64,000 nucleotides of DNA from Bryopsis sp. KO-2023 (taxonomy: Eukaryota > Chlorophyta > Ulvophyceae > Bryopsidales > Bryopsidaceae): positions 2,604,001 to 2,668,000 of the forward strand of contig BSYQ01000003.1 in assembly GCA_030272585.1 (NCBI GenBank), read 5' to 3'. How positions within the stretch are numbered: the first letter of the stretch is position 1; every line of letters starts with the position of its first letter. Made by a program: the position numbers and the translations under genes. Shown here piece after piece: positions 12,090 through 21,966 of this stretch. The notes under the pieces are model-generated. The model was not told the origin of the DNA. It saw nothing but the letters and a program-made list of their open reading frames with translations, and ran no database searches.

Positions 12090-12198
12090 AACGACCATCG
12101 CTTCTTCGTTGCGCAACGCTCCGTTCTCAAAAATTTTGGAACTTTTTTTCGCGTCCCCCCCTTCCCCATTCTCGTCTTGAACTCGTGTCCCCGTCAAT

Positions 12199-15100
12199 AT
12201 GCAATCCCAAGTTCTCAGCAAGCCGACGCCTTCGTTTGGAAGCGTCTCGGTGATCTCGAACGCGTCCGTCTTCAGTCCAAGGAGCGCGGAAGGTAGAAGG
12301 TGGGCGTTGTTGTCGGTCGTCGAACGAAGCTTGGATATTTTGGTCGGTAGTATAAGCACCATCCCTGCTCGTTCTTCACTGAACCGACCATGTTTTTCGA
12401 AACAGGAGAGGAGTCCATGTCGTGAAAGCCAGGAAGCAGCCACAAGGCTCTGGAGCCCCAAAATCAAAACCAGGTGGTGTATCCCGCGCTTCGCTGTTCC
12501 GAATCAGACTCTCCTACCATCCACACCACGGGGTGTAAAACCGTCACGCATCCTCGCTCTGACTCGAGAACTCCACGACCTTCTTAGACAACTACGCTCA
12601 TGCGAATCCCCCGCCCATCCATGGGTTCTCGCGTCCCTCTGAACCATTCACCGATAACCGAAAAGATGTCGTCGTGTGTCTTAGGTCGAGGCACCGTGCA
12701 GTTGAAAAAGGGTGGCGGTGCTTCCTTGAGCGCCGGGACGATCAAACTGCCGTTTGGCGGGTTTTTGGGCACCCTGAAGCTTTTCGGACCCTCCTCGTCA
12801 CGACCCAGCCCCGGACGCCGCGACGCCAGAACGGTGAACGACTGATCTGAGATCCCAATCAAGAATTCGCGTCCAGCCATTTCCAAAACGTGCAAATCTG
12901 GCACCTTTTTTTTTTGGTTGGAACTGGATTTTTTTTTTTTCTGGCACTTTTTCTCTGAAAGAGCATTTTGGAACAGCAGTCAGTGTGTGCATAATAACAA
13001 TGGTCTGCAGCTTTGACTGTTTCCCCTCAAATCTCATCAGCAAAATGTTTCTGAAAGGGGGGGAAGGGGAATTTAAAGACATAAATACATAACGTTTTTT
13101 TTTAATCAAGAAAAAGGTGTGGTGTAATGAAGTCTGCAGTTCTCACACCTGTTTTCTTATTACTGGTGTCAGTGTGAGTGATTCGATCAAAATATTGGTG
13201 GAATTCTTTTCCCAAAAAAAAAAAAACGCTGATGGTGTCGGTAACCGATCTGCATCCACATCTTTTTAGCATTTTTTTAAATATGGGGGAAATTGAAAGG
13301 AGTGGTGTTGGTGGATGGATTTGCAGGTGTTTGTTGCTGGAGCCAATGGGCGATTGGGCTCAAGAATTGTAAGGTACTTCACGAAACAGGGAAAACATGG
13401 TGGAAGAGTTCTTCTTTAAAAAAGAAAAAAATGTGTGAAAGTGAAATCTGATAATTAGCATAGGTTCCCTGAAGATGATGGAACCATCTCATGAGTAAGA
13501 ATCCCAGCTTCGAGAGCTCCAAGAAAACACTCATATTTTATAGGAAAGGAAATAAAAAATAATAATAATAGGGACCTCCTAAAGAAGAACAAAAAAGGAA
13601 AACAACAGCAATTTGGCAGTTTCTTTTGGTTTGAAAAGGCTGATGATGGGCACTTCAATTCAGATCTCATTCCAAACGTTAAATCCTTTTTTTTATCTTT
13701 TTTTTTTTTTTTTTCTCCCCTGGCAGGGCTCTTGTTGGTGATGGGTTCAAGGTGATTGGCGGTGTCCGTAATTTGGACGTTGCCCAAGATGCTCTGGATG
13801 AGGCTGTCGAGGAAGGACTCATATCTGCTGGCCAAGCCCGCAGCGTGACTTTTGTCGAGTTTGACGTCAAGAGTGAGTCTTCCATTCGTGGAGCTCTCGG
13901 AAATGCTGGAAAGGTTCGTGCACACCGTTTTTCTCCATTGTTCCATTTTTTATTCTTTTTCCACCGAATAATTGGGTGGTTGTTGCTGAAAGTCGAAGTC
14001 CCTGCAGGATGTTGTTCACTTCAGTTGGGTGTGAGGAAATAAAAATATGTGATTATTTGCCGTGCAACATGTCGACGGAAAGCTAAAAATATATGTATTT
14101 CAATCTTTTGGCCTTAACTGACGTAATCGAGCCAAACCAACCAAAATGAAATGGGACCTCCAGGTGGTTTCTGCACTCGGAGCCCCTGAGTCAGAAATTT
14201 TCAACATCGATGGTCCCAAGCAAATCGACGGGCTGGGCAGCATTCGTCTGGTGAACGTGGCTGCCGAGCTTGGTGTGGAGCAATTTGTGATGGCGACGTC
14301 TTTGGGCACCGGGAAAATAGGATTTCCTGCGAGTGCGTTGAACCTCTTCTGGGGTATTTTGTCTTGGAAAAAGAAGGCAGAAGAAGCTCTGGAGAAAAGC
14401 GGAATGTCGTACACTATCGTCAGACCTGGTGCGCCGTCTTAGTCATGACCAGCAACTACCAGGGCCCCCCCTCCAAAAAAATAAATAAATAAATAAACAA
14501 CACAAGTCAAAGCAAGGAATGAGTCGTTTCTGTTGATAGTATATATTGTAAAATTGTAGACGTCTCCATATGTTGGCTGGAATCGTCTTTTGCTGTTCGT
14601 TTTTTGTTCAGTTTCCTTGTGTATCAGGTAATTTCCAAAATCTTGCTTTATGTTTGTTGTGCTGGAGCTTCGTTTTTTTGCCCCCAAGGCATTCACAGAT
14701 CTTGCTTCTGTGGAAAGTTGACCTGTGGAGGAGTGCCACTCAACATTAAAGAGGAATTTCGTGAACACCTTGCCTATTTTACGTAATATACTGATTCCAC
14801 AAATTCCAAAAAAAAGTACCAAGAAAAATAGAAAAACACCCACCCACCCACCACCCCGAATTTTCTCAACCATCTGGCAAAGAAGCCAAGAATGAGGGAA
14901 AGCTGAAAAGTGACAGCTGAACGATTTTTCTTGTTGCATTCGATCAACCAGGTGGAATGGAGAGGCCCACAGACACCTACAAGGAAACTCACAATGTGAG
15001 GTTGGCAGAAAGGGACACGACCTTCTCTGGCCAAGTGTCTCGGCTGCAAATCGCCGAGCTCATTGCAGAGTGTTGCTCCAGTCCCGACCTCGCCATGAAC

Positions 15101-18100
15101 AAATGCATGGAGGTGGTCGCAGAAACCGACGCACCTCTTGTCGACTACGACGATCTTTTGGCCGAGGTGCCGATCGAAATCACCAAGGTACGAATTTTCT
15201 TGCATGTTTGGGAAACATTCCTTGCCGTTTTCTGTTTGTTTTTTTCTGTGTGTTCGCCAAAGCTGCATTGCTTAGTTGCCAAAATGAAATCAGGAAGTGA
15301 GTTCCGGAGGATGAGGTATTTTGGTTCAATTTTTCATGGTCTGACTTTGTACATTTATTTATTTATTTGTATTTTGTTATTATTAATTTATTTTTTTTTG
15401 GGGGGGGGTGCACAGGAGGAACAAGAGGAGCAAAGAAAAGCAGCTGCTGAGAGGGCACGTTTGCTGACGGAGGCGACCAGCAATGTTGAGATTCTCGAGG
15501 AATCCATCGTGGATATCAAGGAAAGGAAATCCGCAGTGTCCGAAAGGCTCAAGGAGCTGAAGGATGTTTCCAGGTCCGTGATTAAAGAGAACATCCCCAC
15601 CATCAAGGCAGCCAGTCAGACAGAGTCGAAGCTGGACCGTCTTGAGGCTGATGCCGAGTTGAAGGTGTGTGACGACTGGATGGAAACATCCACAAAACGG
15701 GGTGGGCTCTTGAGCTTGTTGGTGGTGTTAGGTGCACCACAGCGGATTGAAAGGATATGGACAGAGAACTTGATGCTGGGGGAAATGATACGAGTCGTGG
15801 AAACTGATGGGATGTTGTTTTGTTTCAGATCAGGGAAGAGGCTGCTGCTAAAGCAATCCTGGCTGCAGCTCAGAAAGCCGCTCGTGCTGGTGCGATTTTG
15901 AGTGCTGAGGACCAGAGGGAGATTGCATTCCCCATCCTGGAGCCCGAAGCGTACGCTGAGGCTCAGCGCCGTGAAGAGGAGGCACTGGCTGCCCAAGAGG
16001 CCAAGGCAGCCAAGGAGGCTGAAAAGAAAGCAGAGGCTGCAAAGAAAAAGGAGGCTGCAAGGAAAGCAGAGGCTGCTGCCAGAAGGAAGGCTCCCGCACC
16101 TCGTGTGAAGGAGGAGGCAGTTGAGGAGGAAGATTCGGAGGAGGAGGAGGAGGAGGAGGTGGTACAGAAGCGTCCTGCTCCTTTTAATCCATTCGCGATT
16201 TTTGCCCCTGCGAAGCCGGCCGAAAAAGAGGAGCCAGCTGAAGAAGAGGTGGTCGAAGAGGCAGTCGAAGAGCCAGCTAAGGAGCCAGCTGCTGTCGCTA
16301 GGCCTCCACCTCCGGTCGCGAAGAAAAAACCCGTGAAGGCAACGGTAAGCATCTTTTTCTAGACAAAGGTTCCTCATGTTGCGTACAATTTATGTTACAG
16401 AATTATGGTAAATGTAATTTTCGGAGGCTTTTTCAGATCAGAAGTGGGTTATTGTGACAGTCATTGCCGTTGAATTGGTGATGTACAGTTATCTATCTTT
16501 TGTTGGTTTTGCCTTTTTTTTTATTGATACAATTCTTTTTCGATTTCTGAAAAAAATCTAAAGAAAGTATTATTCTTCATTCAATCAACGTGATTTTTTT
16601 TTCTGCTGCCAACAGGACAGAATGGCAAAGCCTCCACCAAAGGCTGCAGCCGCTCCTCGTGTGAAGGAATCTGCCCCTCCTGTCGAATCTGCCGACAGTG
16701 TTGCAGCTCGGGTAATTTCCATTACTGAAATTAATAATGAATTGAATTCAATTTTAATTTTAATTTAAGGAACCTGATTGTCCAGCACATTTTTCAAAAT
16801 ATTTTTGTAATAATAAAATGCCAAACACTTCAAGATATTTTCGTAATAATAAAACGCCAAACAACGCATCGCAGCACCTGAGGATTCCAAGGTGAGGAAA
16901 ACCCAGATATCGTTTTTGTGGAATCTTGTCGTTTTCACTCTTCGTACCCCCTTTTGTGCTAGGTACTTGCCGGGGTCCAAAATGCAGCCAAAAGTGTGTC
17001 ACAGGCTAAGGTGAGTCACCCAAGTTTTATATCCAGTCAGACAACGTGGTTTCTCAATCTCAAAACAAACTTGCTGATGTGCTGGACTTCACAGAAGGAT
17101 ATTTATCTTTGTGTGTGTGTTTTAAGGCTGAAGCCGATGCTGAGGCCAAGAAAAAAGCAATTGCCGAGGAAGAGAAGAAGAGGGCAGCTGCTGTGAAGGT
17201 GCGGAATTTATGGTCCTTCGTTGAATTTTTTTTGCTGAAACAGTGTGTGTGTGCGTCTTGTTCTGAAGTCCAAGGGTGCGATGCTTTCCTTTTTGTTTAA
17301 ATTGTTTTATTAGTGTTACTATTTTTTTGGTTGCTTTGATTTTTACTGCCAAGTGTGTTTGATAATATACAGGCAGCAGAGGAACAAGCAAAGAAGGCTG
17401 CTGAAGAGAAGGTGACTGTTCGTTTTGTTTTTTCTATTTTTTTCGGGCCGTTCTGTTCTGTATCTGAGGCCGACAACACATGGCCCAATCGTTTTGTCTT
17501 TAAGAAGCCCCGGATTATTTTTAAGTATATATAGATATATATACCCTAAATATAGACCCTCGTTCCTTTTTTGTGTCGGATATACATAACATGGGAATTG
17601 TGTGCAATCCTGAATAGAGAATGATATGTGTTGTGTGTTTTTAAAATATAAATAGTTGTTTTGAGGTGGGATGGATGTTTTCAGGCTGTCAAGGCTGAAG
17701 CAGAAAAGAAAGCTCAGGAAGAAGCTGCTGCTGCCGCCGCCGCGGCTGAGGAGGTACCAAACCCGATGCCTTCTGTACTGCTCACTTTCCCCCCCCCCCC
17801 CCCTTGTTCGATTTGTGCAACCTTATTTTTTGCTCAGTGCTTCCATGTTGCAAAAACAGAAGGCTGCAAAAGCTAAGGCCGAGAAGGAGGCAGCTGATGC
17901 CAAGGCCAAGGCTGAGTCGGAAGCTAAAGCCAAGGAAGAGGCTGCTGCCAAAGCCAAGGCTGATGCAGAAGCCAGCAAGAAGAAGGCTGAGGAAGAGGCC
18001 AAGAAAAAGGCTGAAGAAGAGGCTAAGCCTAAGGCACCCAAAGCAGCAGAAGCCACCACATCTTCCGCACAGCCAGCAGGTTCGTGTTCGTTTTAACCCA

Positions 18101-18816
18101 CTGGGTTGACTGTCATGCCAACATGTCTCCAATATTTGCAGGGAGTCGTCTCAGCAGAAACTCGATCAGTACGTCTGTCCTGCAGAAAAAACTGGCCCCG
18201 GTCAGAGTTGCTGACTGAAGGCTCCAGGATTTGTTAATGTGGGTGTGCGTTTTTGCATCTGAAGTGGTGGTTTTGTGCAGGTCTGGCAGGTTTGGGAGAT
18301 TTTTTCAGCGGATTCAAGGCCCCCTGGGCGCAGCCCTCCGAAGCTGAGATGGAGATCCAGCAACGTCAGGAAGAAGCCAAAGCTTGGATCGAGAACTGGA
18401 GGTCAACCTCACCTGAGAAAAGAGAGGCAAAAATGTGGATCGACGCATGGAAAAACAAAGACAGCTCTGAGGAGGTGAGGATTTGCCAAAAAAAAGTTGC
18501 ACAAAGGGGGATGCTGTTTTTTTATTGAACTTTTTTTTGGGGGAGGGAGAGGGCTGTTTCTTTCTGCGTGGAATGGAAAGGAGTTTTTTTTTTCTTCTTT
18601 TTTTTGGCACTCGAAGTAACTTTGTTTCTTCATTTTTTTTTACACAAGGGAGCTGATGCCCCTGCTTCCGAGTCTGACAAGAAGAGTGACAGTCCTAAAG
18701 CGAGTGAGAGTGGGGCCTCTGAAGCCAGCGAATGGATTCGAAAATGGCGTGCGGGCAACCTCGAGAAACAGCTTCCCGTCGACACGAAAGTCAATGAAAC
18801 AAAATCAAGCGAATGA
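12199..18816 (+). CDS. TIC62: TIC62-like NAD(P)-binding chloroplast protein with novel C-terminus
   Basis: TIC62 is an atypical short-chain dehydrogenase that shuttles between inner envelope, stroma and thylakoid and, in vascular plants, tethers ferredoxin-NADP reductase. Sixteen exons give 859 residues: 12199-12299, 12406-12478, 13327-13373, 13727-13913, 14164-14428, 14952-15187, 15416-15664, 15829-16344, 16616-16711, 16963-17010, 17127-17198, 17373-17411, 17685-17753, 17860-18079, 18281-18474, 18649-18816. Residues 1-58 look like a transit peptide (Ser/Val/Arg-rich, few acidic). The Rossmann core starts at residue 59 (VFVAGANGRLG) and includes TSLGTGKIGFP, LNLFWG, YTIVRPGGMERPTD and KETHN, diagnostic for TIC62. 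From about residue 310 the protein is Lys/Glu/Ala-rich, predicted coiled helix, spread over many tiny exons. It ends with three WIxxW(R/K) motifs (W775/W779, W792/W796, W833/W837). No Ser/Pro FNR-binding repeats are seen. The exon 2 donor (T|GTATCC) is the weakest join; a better-looking donor at 12474 breaks phase. Confidence 0.9.
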
Positions 18817-19791
18817 AAAAACCCTCACAAGTTCAGAGAAGCAGCGAGGGAAAAAAAAAAAAAAAAAAGCGGGAGGAAAAATACGAAAAAAAAGGATCTA
18901 CCCTCCCTGCATCAAGAGAGGGAGGGAGGAAAAAGACGATCGAAAAGCATAATTTTTACCCAGCTATTGCACCTGTTTTCTTTTTTTACCATTACTGCCG
19001 ATCCCTCCGGAAGGAAGCCTTATTTAATGTTTTGACACGTGTTTTCTTCATTTAATTTGATTCAGGATTTTCAGGGATGCTTGACAAAAAAAAACGGGGT
19101 TGCTGGTGGTTTTGTTAAGAGACAGTTGCTGGTGGGGATGTAAGAAGAAAAAGAAAGGAAAAAACTGGAAAAAGGGAAGAAAATTGACATGAAATCAACG
19201 ATTTTTTCAGGTGCTGTAGAGGGGTGGTTGGGATAAACATGCAGGGTTTCGTTGGGGTCGATTGAGATTATTCTTGTTCCATTTTGTAAGACTGTGCACA
19301 TCCACGAGCTACAGTGTTTTTTTGTTTGGTTTTTTTTGCTGGAAATTTCGGATTTTTCTCTTGTTCCATCTTTTGTTTTTTTTTTTAGGTTTTCAGTTCA
19401 AATGCTTATGAATTGATCATGCTTTTTTTTTTTACTTTTTTGTTCAGGCTGATGTTCTCTGAAAATTGAGTTCTCAAAACATGGTTTTTCAGCGAAAAGA
19501 ATGATAGGAGAAAATAATGATATAAGTCGACCGAAATCATAATCGTGGAATTCCAGATCAATCAATCAATCAATCAATCGCTATTTCCCTCTCGACAACA
19601 AAAAACAGGAAATTGGCATCCTGATATCAATCAATCAATAATCACCACAGAGCAGAAGCATCAACCCTTTCCAATATTACGTAAACACTTGTAAAGCTCT
19701 CTCGTCGCTTACGTCACCCGTTCCCCAAAAAATAAGACAGCCTCACCAAACCTCCCAAACTTGTGCTCCTTCCCTCCAACATCCCGGCGTC
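18817..19791. other. Intergenic, 3' flank of TIC62
   Basis: Homopolymer- and G/T-rich 3' flank; nothing coding seen. It contains the ATCA microsatellite and, at 19711-19716, an ACGTCA element 76 bp before the next start codon. Confidence 0.5.
19557..19580 (+). repeat. (ATCA)n microsatellite
   Basis: Six tandem ATCA units; shorter ATCA runs recur at about 19627-19640. Confidence 0.85.
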
Positions 19792-21064
19792 ATGCAGTGC
19801 CATTTCATTTTCACGGTGATCTTTGCATGGCTCATAAACCTGCCAGGCAGCGCTGGTTCCCAGATCGAGGTCCTGTCGCTGTTTGAGGTAAAAGGCAGGG
19901 CACTGACGCAAGCCAACCCCGGCCTCCCAGAAGACCCAGACTCGACTTGTTCCACAGCGACGTTGGTGTCCATCGCAACCTCAGCGGATGGATGCTTCGA
20001 TGTCGTACTTTCTGGCCAAGGCAATCAGCCTTGCTGCGATGTGCTAGATGGCGTTCTTGGGGTCGGCAGCAACGCTACCACCAGGAATTGTTTTTGCATT
20101 GCCGACGTCTTGTCGGATGTAGGAGGATTGGCTGCTGGAATCGGAGCCGCCCCTTTCACCAATCTGATCGACTCCTGCAAGTATGGTGGCTTTAGTCAGC
20201 CGTGGTCTTTAGAAACCAATCTGATGCACATTGTAGTTAGCATTGAATGAATGGTTTTCGGTCTTTTATTTTTAAGCAAGATTCCTCATCGATCAGAAGT
20301 TGTGCTGATGAATCATCAGCTGTCCCACATTACTCATTTTCACAGTGCGCATGTGTGAGGATTTCAACCTCAACTCAATACATTGAGGAAAATTTTGCGC
20401 TTTTTTTTGTGGAATAATTGGTGAATTTTTGTTGTATGAAGCACCAAATATGCCTCGAAGATTGGGTATTTTGGTGAGAAAAATGCCTTGTGCCCAAACT
20501 CCAAGCCGCCCCCCTCTGATGACACAGAAGATCCTCAACTGGTACACCCTGACTTCAAAAAGATAAATATTCTTTTGACTTGCATGAATTTCTGTGGTTG
20601 GAATTCAACCTGAGCTCTCTTTCTTCCAACTAGTTCTGTATTTTCTTTTGGAACCGGCCTGGGATTCTGTATTAAAATCCAACAGATATAACAGACAGAA
20701 GATTTCAATACTTTAATCTTGGGTGGGATTTTCACAGCAAATAAAAGGTCATCATTTTCTAATCACAACATGGCAATTTATGAATAATAGCTGTCATTAA
20801 GAAACATCACCAGACATAAAGTGTTGCGATTCCAACACAAATTTTCATTGATAAGAAAACAGACAAGTGAGACATGGTGTGTCGACTCAAAAGGGTCCTC
20901 CTGGGATAACCATCCCTAGTGCCAACCTGCCGACCAGGAGCTTAGGAGAATGGATTTCTGACCTCGGGAAGGAACCCGCATTTTTGGTGCCTTTCATTAT
21001 GTCATTCCCTGCCGGTCTTGGAGTGCTTGCATTTATATGGATTCTTTTGAGTGCAATGGTGTAG
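19792..21064 (+). CDS. Lipid-transfer-protein-like secreted protein, probably GPI-anchored
   Basis: The first exon, 19792-20180, encodes 129 residues plus two bases. It starts with a signal peptide (about residues 1-23, hydrophobic FIFTVIFAWLINL). Cysteines follow the plant 8-Cys motif: C-x14-C-x12-CC-x17-CFC-x26-C, with the hydrophobic residue between the CxC pair. The eighth Cys is not in this exon. A candidate exon at 20461-20541 would supply it at the right spacing (C-x10-C, then a Pro/Ser-rich AQTPSRPP stretch). A last open segment, about 20863-21064, ends in a flush hydrophobic tail (FPAGLGVLAFIWILL) like a GPI signal. Joining the candidate exon to this segment makes a stop, so the exon chain after 20180 is not resolved. 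The nsLTP-like fold is well supported; GPI anchoring is inferred. Confidence 0.6.
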
Positions 21065-21483
21065 TTTTTTTTATTATTTGTATTTTCTTATGTGTTCTGG
21101 AGTGCAGAGGATCCTCCTCTCAATGATTAGCATTCAGAATGAAATCGATCTCACCCCTGCTGTGTGGGATGAGGTTCTGCAGTGTACATGTATTTCTTTT
21201 ATTTTTTGCTTATTTGATATTTTTGTATGCAGACATCACTTTTGTATTGTTTTTTTTTTCGTTTCTTGTCTTGTCACGTGCATTTATCCTCTTTCCAACA
21301 TAGTCTTGTTCCACCAGCGCTGCTCGCTTGTTTATTTTCTTAAAATTTATTCTCTGGTTGACTGTGGCTGTAAAGGACCAAAGGACAGACAGCAATGTAT
21401 TTGAGCACTATACATATCTGAGCAATATATATCCCAGGTGATTTCCCACTTCTCTAGATAAAAAGTTGCCATGCCTGTCATAC

Positions 21484-21690
21484 CTATCATACCTTCCCTT
21501 CCGCTGCCTGCAGAATCAGGAGAGACACGTGGTGTGGACATCTGGACACAGCATCAGCTAAGACATTATCCTTACCACTGACCATCGATCCTGCTGCCGC
21601 ATGGATTTGGGTCTCATCAAGTACCCACAGCAGGAAAAGATCTGGATGCCTATCAGTCTTCCGGTAGCCATACCCCAACTGCAACAATCA
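21484..21690 (-). pseudogene. Retroelement RNase H relic
   Basis: A 66-codon open stretch on the complement contains SGKDNVLADAVSRCP, matching the end of the retroelement RNase H domain (consensus G-x-x-N-x-x-A-D-x-L/V-S-R). No reverse transcriptase is seen beside it, so it is a fragment. It is not derived from the intact element at 42265-54461, whose matching motif reads differently. It lies in the upstream region of the methyltransferase-GT8 gene. Confidence 0.4.
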
Positions 21691-21966
21691 ACCTATACAT
21701 ACTCGCAAACTGAAAAATCAAATCAAATCAGGCCTACTTACATGAAACAGAAAAAGGAGGCCGATCACTGCCCATCAACCGTGACGCCCGTGGAAGCCAC
21801 CAACGCACTCCAGTGTTGTCTTACGCCGCAAACGACTTCGAAGGTTCCTTTCACACAAGAATAGATTGGGACAGTTCATGTCTACGTCAATAAAAGATCC
21901 GTGTTGCACACGACGGAAGGTATGATATTTAAGCATCCACCTGTTGGTCTGAGACCAGAAGCCACC

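Larger units (their letters stand above)
10607..12198. other. Divergent promoter region between AP2 and TIC62 genes
   Basis: 1.6 kb between two start codons on opposite strands. Open frames at 11015-11335 (-), 11342-11566 (-) and 11903-12253 (+) do not resemble proteins. The last 200 bp before TIC62 is C/T-rich leader-like sequence. Confidence 0.55.

Noticed and set aside
11982-12467. 161-codon minus-strand open frame
   Set aside because: It lies opposite the TIC62 leader and first exons, which have a transit peptide, splice sites and phase agreement on the plus strand.
12584-12904. 106-codon minus-strand open frame in a TIC62 intron
   Set aside because: The composition looks protein-like, but no homology, splice partner or promoter could be recognised, so it is not reported as a gene.
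15963-16352. Ser/Ala-rich minus-strand open frame opposite TIC62
   Set aside because: It is the complement of the Glu/Lys/Ala codon run in exon 7, a common artefact of biased codons.
18142-18200. Possible extra TIC62 exon with good splice sites
   Set aside because: Its 59-base length would break the phase into the next exon.
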